Under the pieces are notes generated by a model that was not told the origin of the DNA, did no database searches, and worked only from the letters and a program-made list of their open reading frames with translations. A program made the translations under genes and the position numbers. DNA of 14,345 bases from Chitinophagaceae bacterium UBA4407 (GTDB lineage Bacteria; Bacteroidota; Bacteroidia; Chitinophagales; Chitinophagaceae): positions 1 through 14,345 of the forward strand of contig DGQT01000095.1 in the NCBI GenBank assembly GCA_002390845.1, in the 5' to 3' direction. This document shows, one piece after another, positions 7,922 through 13,913 of this stretch. Each line of letters starts with the position of its first letter. Position 1 is the first letter of the stretch.

Positions 7922-8887
7922 ATGCATTCATTCGAAGAACTGGCGATTGATTTTAAAAAAAGGTTTGATACGCCACATTTTCCCGTACAACCTGAAACAC
8001 TTTATGCTTCCTGCGATTATTTTCTTTCGCTTGGCGGTAAAAGAATCAGGCCGGTAATGTGTTTGATGGGTAATGAACTTTTTGGAGAAATTAACCCTGA
8101 TATTTATCATGTAGCCACAGCGATTGAACTCTTTCATAATTTTACATTGATTCACGACGATATTATGGATGCTGCATCTTTACGTCGCGGTATGCAAACA
8201 GTACATACAAAGTTTGGCACCAATACCGCATTACTGGGCGGCGATGTAATGCTAGTTACGGCTTATGAATATTTGAATAAAATCAGTGTTAGCTACCTGC
8301 ATCGTGTGCTTACATTGTTTAATAAAACCGCTAAAGAAGTATGCGAGGGGCAGCAACTTGATATAGATTTTGAAACAAAAGAAAATGTTTCGTTTGAAGA
8401 ATACATAAAAATGATCGAACTTAAAACTTCGGTTGCTTTGGCGGCTAGCCTGCAGGTAGGTGCAATTCTTGGCGGTGCCAGTGAAGGCAACCGCAGACAT
8501 TTATATGAATTTGGAAGAAACCTTGGTATTGCATTTCAGATACAGGACGATTACCTTGATGCATTTGGCGACCCCGAAAAATTTGGTAAAGAGGCCGGCG
8601 GTGATATTCGCCAGAATAAAAAAACCTTCCTGCTGATACACGCTCTTGAATCATCATCCGCAGATCAAAGAAAAGAATTGCTTCAACTGATGAAAGATAA
8701 CCCCGAGGATAAAGTACAGCGTGTTTTGTCCATTTTTAAAGCCTGCAATGCAGATCAATGGGCATGGGATCTAAAGCAACAGTATCTTGATATAGCCTTG
8801 CAGCATCTTGAAGATACTGCTGTAGTATCGTCAAGAAAAAAGCCTTTGATGGAGTTGGCTGATTACCTGATTCAACGCGAACATTAA
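7922..8887 (+). CDS. Polyprenyl (short-chain isoprenyl) diphosphate synthase
   Basis: A 321-residue all-alpha prenyltransferase that condenses isopentenyl diphosphate with allylic diphosphates in the cytoplasm. Motifs: GGKRIRP at 38-44 (diphosphate binding), first Asp-rich motif DDIMD at 79-83 followed by RR at 88-89, and second Asp-rich motif DDYLD at 209-213 with the following K-rich segment (GGDIRQNKKT). F74, five residues before the first Asp-rich motif, with T75 next to it, resembles enzymes that stop at C15-C20, so a farnesyl- or geranylgeranyl-type product is likelier than a long-chain quinone precursor; this is inference. Length is normal for the family. Divergent from the SAM hydrolase; the DinB-like gene follows 39 bases downstream. 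Confidence 0.93.
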   Translation: MHSFEELAIDFKKRFDTPHFPVQPETLYASCDYFLSLGGKRIRPVMCLMGNELFGEINPDIYHVATAIELFHNFTLIHDDIMDAASLRRGMQTVHTKFGTNTALLGGDVMLVTAYEYLNKISVSYLHRVLTLFNKTAKEVCEGQQLDIDFETKENVSFEEYIKMIELKTSVALAASLQVGAILGGASEGNRRHLYEFGRNLGIAFQIQDDYLDAFGDPEKFGKEAGGDIRQNKKTFLLIHALESSSADQRKELLQLMKDNPEDKVQRVLSIFKACNADQWAWDLKQQYLDIALQHLEDTAVVSSRKKPLMELADYLIQREH

Positions 8888-8926
8888 CTGTAAAAATTTC
8901 ATTCTATTTATTAAATAATAATTCAG

Positions 8927-9451
8927 ATGACCAGTGAAGAAATCATCAATCAGTTGATGGTAAACTACAAAGCATTTACTGACTTTATTGTGAACCTTGA
9001 CGAAAAGGAATTTTTATTTACTGAAAAAAATAAATGGACTGCCGGCCAGCAGGCAGAGCATATACTGCGTTCCGTAAAACCTGTAACGCTTGCATTCGGG
9101 CTCCCGTTGTTCTTTCTCAGGATCATGTTTGGAAAAGCCAACAGGCCGTCCCGCGGTTATGGCACACTCGTTCACCGCTATTACGATAAGCTGGCAGCAG
9201 GCGGCAAAGCATCGGGGCGTTTTATACCTCCGGAAATTGCTCCTACACAGAAAGAAAAAATATGCAAAGACATAATAGCTGCAACTGAAAAACTTTGCAG
9301 CAGGGCTGCTAAATATTCCGATGAAGAATTGGATAAATATATTTTACCGCACCCGCTATTCGGCAAACTTACCTGCAGGGAAATGCTGTATTTCACGATC
9401 TATCATGTAGAGCACCACCACAACAACATTAAAGAAATGCTGCACAAGTAA
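8927..9451 (+). CDS. DinB-like superfamily protein
   Basis: A 174-residue protein with the four-helix-bundle DinB/DUF664-like pattern: a helix carrying AEHIL (H45), and a C-terminal helix FTIYHVEHHHNNI (H160, H163-H165) supplying the three-histidine-type metal site. WTAGQQAEH and HPLFGKLTCREM (about 140-151) are typical of the group. Members are metal-dependent thiol-handling transferases or of unknown function; no substrate can be assigned. It lies 39 bases after the isoprenyl synthase on the same strand and is probably co-transcribed. Repeat copy E begins 30 bases after its stop. Confidence 0.8.
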   Translation: MTSEEIINQLMVNYKAFTDFIVNLDEKEFLFTEKNKWTAGQQAEHILRSVKPVTLAFGLPLFFLRIMFGKANRPSRGYGTLVHRYYDKLAAGGKASGRFIPPEIAPTQKEKICKDIIAATEKLCSRAAKYSDEELDKYILPHPLFGKLTCREMLYFTIYHVEHHHNNIKEMLHK

Positions 9452-9481
9452 GTTATAGAAATTGCAATGGAATATATAAGA

Positions 9482-9681
9482 TTTTTTTGAGCCGGGCTTA
9501 AGAATATGAATGAGGCATCGTTGCGTCGCACACTTTATCTGCATATCTTATGGAAGCAGTTGCAGATGCTGCACTTGCATCAAAAATATTCACCTGGGTA
9601 AATGCTCCTTCAGCTTTGGAATGTACAAGGGTGCGACGCAAGACAGATGCCATAGAAAACAAAAGCCAGGCTCAAAAAAAA
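9482..9681. repeat. Dispersed inverted-repeat element, copy E (both arms, best preserved)
   Basis: The left arm begins TTTTTTTGAGCCGGGCTTAA, has GGCATCG and the core TTGCGTCGCAC at 9521-9531. The right arm has TGTACAAGG, the core GTGCGACGCAA at 9631-9641, then GATGCCAT and GCCAGGCTCAAAAAAAA. Arms of roughly 55-60 bases pair across a centre of about 90 bases, which holds an imperfect palindrome GCAGTTGCAG-ATG-CTGCACTTGC (9556-9578). It lies between convergent genes; the rest of the gap 9452-9781 shows no gene or typical terminator. Confidence 0.87.
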
Positions 9682-9781
9682 TTGCTATGTAAGAGAAAAC
9701 TGTTTAAGAATAGCTTATGTATAAACGTTTTGTTCTGTTAAAAGATGCACCAATTAACAGCGTTAAAACCATTCAGTAAAT

Positions 9782-10639
9782 TTAATTCACTTCAAAAGTG
9801 ATCGATTGTTTCTGGCGGTAAAATACAGCCTTTCCGTACTGCCGGGCCGGTTGCCATTTAGGGCTCTCTTTTATTATGCGAAGTACTTCCAGGTCAGCAG
9901 ACCATTCGCAGGACTTCATTAAATAATAATCCTCATCAACATTACCTTGTTTATCGATCATGAATAGTATTACATCTGTGTACTTTCCTTTACCCATAAC
10001 ATTCATAAACCGATCTGGTGTTTGTATGTTTTTAGAAATATAATCCTGCCAGGCTTTAGGCCCTTTTTTAAATTTGGCACCCATCTGTACAGTATCAACA
10101 TTCCCCCTTGCAATTGAATCTTTAATTCTTTCAAGCGAATCGTTTACAGCTTTTTCTGCCAGCGTGATGGATATACCATCGGCAGTGGTAAAAATACCCG
10201 CATCGTGATCTTCTTTGCTAACAAATTTTCCCGAATTGTATTTTATAATCTGGTAAACTACGGTATCGCGATAGTAGTACCAGTAACCATCCTTTTTTCC
10301 TTTATCTACCCATCCGGTACTGTCCAGCATTCCCTTTTTACTATACCAGCAAAACCTGCCATTGGGCGTGGTTAGTTCTTCATCGTTGAAACTCTCCTGT
10401 TTAAGCATAGGGCCGTTTTTGTTATAGCTTCTTGCAATAAACATTGAATCGTTTTCTTTTACTACCTGCATAAAATAATCTGCGTCTGTAATACTTGCAG
10501 CGGCAGACCAGTCTTTTTTAAAGAGGTATATTACATCTTGCTCTTTTTCCTTTTTCTTTTGCGCATGCAGTGGCTGAAGAAATGCTGAGAGCATAAAAAA
10601 TAAAAGCACAAACGAAAAAATAATTTTAAAACACTTCAT
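9782..10639 (-). CDS. Secreted protein with TonB C-terminal-like domain
   Basis: A 285-residue protein. A signal peptide (MKCFKIIFSFVLLFFMLSAF, cleavage near LHAQ) is followed by a Lys-rich stretch. The middle (about 70-125) contains a MORN-2/YwqK-like segment (SKKGMLDSTGWVDKGKKDGY, then WYYYRD). The last about 95 residues look like the TonB C-terminal domain: WQDYISKNIQ, an IDKQGNVD strand pair, DLEVLRIIKESPKWQPA and a final FYRQKQSITFEV. A membrane anchor and Pro-rich spacer are not evident, so it is less likely to be the main energy transducer than an accessory periplasmic protein. The frame extends upstream to 10900 through repeat copy F; that extension is discarded because ATG 10639 directly starts the signal peptide. 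Same strand as thymidine kinase, but separated by about 300 bases including copy F. Confidence 0.78.
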   Translation of the reverse strand: MKCFKIIFSFVLLFFMLSAFLQPLHAQKKKEKEQDVIYLFKKDWSAAASITDADYFMQVVKENDSMFIARSYNKNGPMLKQESFNDEELTTPNGRFCWYSKKGMLDSTGWVDKGKKDGYWYYYRDTVVYQIIKYNSGKFVSKEDHDAGIFTTADGISITLAEKAVNDSLERIKDSIARGNVDTVQMGAKFKKGPKAWQDYISKNIQTPDRFMNVMGKGKYTDVILFMIDKQGNVDEDYYLMKSCEWSADLEVLRIIKESPKWQPARQYGKAVFYRQKQSITFEVN

Positions 10640-10781
10640 CGTATATTTTTTTTGAAAGCTAACGGTAATATTTTTCTTTAATGGAAAGCTGTAAATATCG
10701 TTACTGCTACACAATATTTTAAAAAATTTTAAGCTGTCGCTCCGTTCTACGCTTAAGTAAAAGCCCAATAAATAATCGAAC

Positions 10782-10926
10782 CGTGCAAGTGTGCGATCCC
10801 GAAATGAATTCGGTCCCGAAATATTTCGGGATACCACGCTTCGCTTAAATGTAGCCATGAAAGAGGAACTGTGAAACGAGCGTGGCAAGAAAAGCTTCAT
10901 AGTTATTCTGCAGCCTGGCCCAAAAA
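10782..10926 (-). repeat. Dispersed repeat, copy F (right arm broken by a palindromic insert)
   Basis: The inner end GTGCAAGTGTGCGA (10783-10796) stops in the middle of the usual core. After about 85 bases of other sequence, the arm resumes with GTGGCAAGAAAAGCTTCATA and ends TTCTGCAGCCTGGCCCAAAAA, aligning with the right arm of copy D. The interruption contains a TCCCGAAAT palindrome and a CCACGCT (10834-10840) / AGCGTGG (10879-10885) inverted pair. No left arm is seen in 10640-10780, which otherwise shows nothing recognisable. Confidence 0.7.
10797..10831. repeat. TCCCGAAAT palindromes inside copy F
   Basis: TCCCGAAATGAATTCGG is followed immediately by the perfect 18-base palindrome TCCCGAAATATTTCGGGA (10814-10831). 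It interrupts the repeat core exactly after GTGCGA, consistent with insertion of a second, unrelated repeat type. Confidence 0.8.
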
Positions 10927-10940
10927 TGCATTTAAACAGC

Positions 10941-11510
10941 TTAGTCTTTTTCGTTGTAGCATTTACGGCAACGTGGTTCGTAAAGGTCTTTTTCGCCGAG
11001 CAATAACTGGCTCTGCTGTGTTGATTTACGGTAGCTCATACTGGCAATATTGCCGCATTTTACGCAGATGGCATGCAGCTTGGTAATATAATCGGCAATG
11101 GCAAGTAAACCGGGCATAGGGCCAAAAGGTTTTCCGGTAAAATCCATATCAAGGCCTGCCACAATAACCCTTGTACCCCGGGCTGCAAGGGTTTCGCATA
11201 CATGCAGAATTTCTGCATCAAAGAATTGCGCCTCATCAATGCCTACAACATCTACACCGGTTGCCATCAGCAAAATGGTTTGTGAATTTTCTATGGGTGT
11301 ACTTTGTATGGTATTGGCATCGTGGCTAACCACCTGCAATTCATCATAGCGTTTATCTACGGCAGGTTTGAATATTTCAACATTCAGATGCGCTATTTTA
11401 GCACGCTTTAAACGGCGGATCAATTCCTCTGTTTTACCACTGAACATGGAGCCGCATACCACTTCTATCCATCCCCTGCGCTCACCTGAAATACTGGGTT
11501 CTATAAACAT
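10941..11510 (-). CDS. tdk: Thymidine kinase (type II)
   Basis: A 189-residue cytosolic enzyme that phosphorylates thymidine to dTMP in nucleoside salvage. Walker A GSMFSGKT is at 20-27, the DEAQFF motif at 92-97 provides Mg-binding D92 and catalytic E93, GLDMDFTGKPFGP (119-131) follows, and a structural zinc site is formed by C149/C152 (CVKC) and C181/C184 (CRKC). The nucleoside-binding lasso lies around 153-175. Length is normal for the tetrameric type II family. ATG 11510 opens a 113-base divergent gap with the gene at 11624. Repeat copy F ends about 14 bases after its stop. Confidence 0.97.
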   Translation of the reverse strand: MFIEPSISGERRGWIEVVCGSMFSGKTEELIRRLKRAKIAHLNVEIFKPAVDKRYDELQVVSHDANTIQSTPIENSQTILLMATGVDVVGIDEAQFFDAEILHVCETLAARGTRVIVAGLDMDFTGKPFGPMPGLLAIADYITKLHAICVKCGNIASMSYRKSTQQSQLLLGEKDLYEPRCRKCYNEKD

Positions 11511-11525
11511 TGTGTAAATCTTAAT

Positions 11526-11549
11526 AGCTTGTAAAATAAAAGCTTGTAA
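11526..11549. promoter_or_regulatory. Direct repeat AGCTTGTAA in the tdk/11624 divergent gap
   Basis: AGCTTGTAA occurs at 11526-11534 and again at 11541-11549, a 15-base period, just upstream of the tdk start. It lies in the 113-base gap that must hold two divergent promoters. I see no clear TTTG/TAnnTTTG pair. It might be an operator or chance in AT-rich DNA. Confidence 0.3.
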
Positions 11550-11623
11550 TTTTAAGGCTGAAATTTAATATCAAGGTTTGTTAGTAAATAACCTGCCTGT
11601 AACACTCAAATGTATAATATTCA

Positions 11624-12364
11624 ATGGAAAGAGTGGGTGCTTTAATAAAACGTTTGCTTGAGCAGTATGAAGATCATGCGGATGCCGATAACTTAAAGGT
11701 TACGGCGCAGATGATTTTAAACGAGCTGCAAAACGCAGATAAAGTGGCGGCTACCACAGGCAAAAAAGTAGTGGTAATTATGCCACCTTCTAATAATAAT
11801 TCCCCCATAAACCCTGTTCAGCGGGAACAGGTATTATTTGAGGTAATGCCGGTTGTACCAGAAAAGTCAGCCATTGAAACGCAGCTTGTAAAAGAACCGA
11901 TACCAGAAATATTGCCTGCTGCCATTGTTCCCGAACCGCCACCTGTAGAAAAAATCCCTGAAGCAAAACAAACACCCATAACAAATGCATGGAGCGACAT
12001 TCCCACTTTTGCCTACCAGCAAAAAGAAGTTTTTGAACTTAACGACAGTATTGCCCGCCACGAAGAAAGCCTGAACGAAAGCCTGAAAACAGAAAAAACG
12101 GAACTGGGCAGTATTTTAAAAGAAGCACCCGTTCGCGACCTGAGAAAAGCAATCGGAATTAATGACCGTTTTGCTTTTATTAATGAACTCTTTCGTGGAG
12201 ATGAGATTATGTACGAACGCAGTATTAAAACGATCAATACCTTTAACATTTTGCCCGAAGCGGAATACTGGATACAGCGTGAACTAAAGTTGAAGTTTGC
12301 CTGGAACGAAAACAGCGAAACCGTTCAACTTTTTGATCAGTTGGTAAGGAGGCGTTTCTCCTGA
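11624..12364 (+). CDS. Conserved hypothetical protein with a Bacteroidota C-terminal domain
   Basis: A 246-residue protein of unknown function and no signal peptide, so presumably cytoplasmic. The N-terminus (1-40) is helical (MERVGALIKRLLEQYEDHAD...). Residues about 80-130 are rich in Pro, Glu and Val and look disordered. The C-terminal about 80 residues form a compact domain: DLRKAIGINDRFAFINELFR, GDEIMYERSIKTINTF, ILPEAEYWIQRELKLKFAW and a final VQLFDQLVRRRFS. I recall this C-terminal pattern from uncharacterised proteins across the phylum, without an assigned function. ATG 11624 follows an AT-rich leader in the divergent gap. Its last 28 bases overlap the 3' end of waaA on the opposite strand. 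Confidence 0.85.
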   Translation: MERVGALIKRLLEQYEDHADADNLKVTAQMILNELQNADKVAATTGKKVVVIMPPSNNNSPINPVQREQVLFEVMPVVPEKSAIETQLVKEPIPEILPAAIVPEPPPVEKIPEAKQTPITNAWSDIPTFAYQQKEVFELNDSIARHEESLNESLKTEKTELGSILKEAPVRDLRKAIGINDRFAFINELFRGDEIMYERSIKTINTFNILPEAEYWIQRELKLKFAWNENSETVQLFDQLVRRRFS

Positions 12365-13599
12365 ATATAATTCATAACAGTTTCAGTAGCTCCTGTTTTT
12401 GACTTTACATAAGTTCCGGCTTTTACACATGCATTAAGGTATGCTTCTTTATCTTCAAGCAGTTCGTTTAAAATTTCTTCAAGTTCGATTGCATCCACAA
12501 CTGTAAAAGCCCCCCCTATTTCAACAAGTTCAACCGCCTCCGCATATTTTTCGTAAACAGGTCCAAATATAACAGGCTTTGAATAAACCGCAGCCTCCGG
12601 CACATTGTGCACACCATCACCCCCAAAAGCTCCACCTACATAACAAACTGTTGCATAAGCATACAATTGTTTCAACATACCGATATTATCAATAATAATC
12701 GTATTAATAGATTGATTTTTATCGACCTCGTCTTGTAGCAAATAGGATGAGTATCTTATTGAATTTTTATATAACCGTTCACATTCTTTTAAACGCTCTT
12801 CGCCAATATTGTGTGGGGCAATAATAAACCGGTATTCTGTGTGGGTATTGGCATAGTGATCCAGTTCTTCATCATCTTCAAGCCAGGTACTGCCCGCTAC
12901 AATTACAGTTTTACCGGCGCAAAAAGCTTCAATTTCAGGTATCGGTTTAAAATGATCCGCTACTTCCAAAACCCTGTCGAAACGGGTATCTCCACCCACA
13001 ATCGCATGGTTTATTTCAATGCTTTGCAGCAGTTGTTTCGCAGCTTCGGTCTGTACAAAAAGCTGTGTAAAACATTGCAGCATTTCCCTGTAAAAATTAC
13101 CGTACCATTTAAAAAAAGCCTGGCTCTTTCTAAACATGCCAGACACAAGCAGTAAAGGAATGCCCCTTTTTTTTGCTTCGCTCAGGTAGTAATACCAGAA
13201 CTCATACTTTATAAATACCACCATTTTTGGCTGCACTAAATCGTAAAATTTTTGTGCATTGATTGATGAATCAACAGGCATATAAAATACATGATTGGCC
13301 CCTTTGTAGTTTTTCTCATGTTCATAGCCTGAAGGTGAAAAAAAGGTAAGCACTACACTGTAAGCGGGATAATTTTTTTTGATTGATTCAATTAAAGGGC
13401 GGCCCTGTTCAAACTCACCCAATGAAGAACAATGGATCCAGATTCGATTGGCATTATCATGTTGCATTGCCAGTTGAATGGTGGTAAAAATATTCTTTCG
13501 GCCCTTTACCCAAAGCCTTGCCTTATTATTAAAAAGTGCTGCAATGCCTGCACCCAAAGGGTAAAACTTTACAAACAGTATATAAAATAATTTTCCCAT
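12337..13599 (-). CDS. waaA: 3-deoxy-D-manno-octulosonic acid (Kdo) transferase
   Basis: A 420-residue GT-B glycosyltransferase that transfers Kdo from CMP-Kdo to lipid A precursor at the inner face of the inner membrane, the first step of LPS core assembly. The N-terminal stretch (about 1-24) is a hydrophobic membrane anchor. IHCSSLGEFEQGRP (55-68) contains the expected catalytic-base glutamate, E62. KYEFWYYYL (131-139), SGMFRKSQ (153-160), GGDTRFDRV (202-210), VAGSTW (234-239), APHN (261-264) and the donor-site segment GGAFGGDGVHNVPEAA (322-337) follow in the family order. Length is normal. Its stop overlaps the 3' end of the convergent gene at 11624-12364. Sequence upstream of ATG 13599 leads into repeat copy G; no clear promoter is seen. 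Confidence 0.95.
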   Translation of the reverse strand: MGKLFYILFVKFYPLGAGIAALFNNKARLWVKGRKNIFTTIQLAMQHDNANRIWIHCSSLGEFEQGRPLIESIKKNYPAYSVVLTFFSPSGYEHEKNYKGANHVFYMPVDSSINAQKFYDLVQPKMVVFIKYEFWYYYLSEAKKRGIPLLLVSGMFRKSQAFFKWYGNFYREMLQCFTQLFVQTEAAKQLLQSIEINHAIVGGDTRFDRVLEVADHFKPIPEIEAFCAGKTVIVAGSTWLEDDEELDHYANTHTEYRFIIAPHNIGEERLKECERLYKNSIRYSSYLLQDEVDKNQSINTIIIDNIGMLKQLYAYATVCYVGGAFGGDGVHNVPEAAVYSKPVIFGPVYEKYAEAVELVEIGGAFTVVDAIELEEILNELLEDKEAYLNACVKAGTYVKSKTGATETVMNYIQEKRLLTN

Positions 13600-13653
13600 A
13601 GATAATTAAATACAAAGAAAATGCATTCACTAATACAATGAGATTTGATATTT

Positions 13654-13825
13654 ATTTTTATGAGCCCGGCTGAGGAATATTAATTGAACTTTTGTTGCGT
13701 CGCACACTTGTACAGCTTGCCCCGCTAAGGCGGGGTTCGGATTATGATTGTACAGGCAATGAGCCTTGAGTAAATAAGAGTGATCATAGCTTGCAGCCAA
13801 AAGTACAAAGCTATTCTGCTGTACA
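13654..13825. repeat. Dispersed inverted-repeat element, copy G (right arm decayed)
   Basis: The left arm starts TTTTTATGAGCCCGGCTGAG, has the core TTGCGTCGCAC at 13695-13705 and the inner end ACTTGTAC (to 13713). The right arm is only partly recognisable: AAGAGTG near 13776, CCAAAAG near 13797 and CTATTCTGC at 13811-13819, in the order found in copy D. The expected outer GGCTCAAAA end is missing, replaced by sequence leading to the IS110 gene. The stretch 13600-13653 holds nothing recognisable. Confidence 0.65.
13720..13735. repeat. GC-rich hairpin centre of copy G
   Basis: CCCCGC-TAAG-GCGGGG is a perfect six-base stem with a four-base loop, directly after the left arm. It is strongly G+C-rich in an AT-rich region and unlike the centres of the other copies. 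Confidence 0.75.
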
Positions 13826-13863
13826 ATTCCCCATGAACCCCAGTACACGCAGGCAAATGAAGA

Positions 13864-13913
13864 GGGTGAACCTGTAAACATTGCTAACTTTCGTTACAAT
13901 AAAAGGTTCACCC
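13864..13913 (+). promoter_or_regulatory. Hairpin masking the transposase ribosome-binding site
   Basis: GGGTGAACCT (13864-13873) and AGGTTCACCC (13904-13913) are perfect 10-base complements separated by 30 bases, and the second arm ends right at the ATG. The AAAAGG ribosome-binding site (13901-13906) lies partly in that arm, so the folded mRNA would hide it. Confidence 0.65.

Noticed and set aside
9541..9640. Remnant coding sequence in the centre of copy E
   Set aside because: Short open stretches exist, but no recognisable protein and no start with a credible leader; more likely repeat centre.
6688..9681. Reading repeat copies D and E as intrinsic bidirectional terminators
   Set aside because: The T-run precedes the 5' arm and an A-run follows the 3' arm, the reverse of what a U-tract terminator requires; the stem is also long and has a large loop. 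A termination effect is possible but not shown.
13720..13760. tRNA-like GGTTCGGATT stretch
   Set aside because: No acceptor, D or anticodon stem can be built around it; the GC hairpin explains the sequence.
1..13825. CRISPR array made of the recurring TTGCGTCGCAC motif
   Set aside because: Copies are kilobases apart, inverted and of uneven length, with genes between them; no cas genes are present.
13630..13881. Minus-strand 83-codon open frame upstream of the IS110 gene
   Set aside because: It runs through both arms of repeat copy G and the IS leader; the translation is an accident of repeat sequence.
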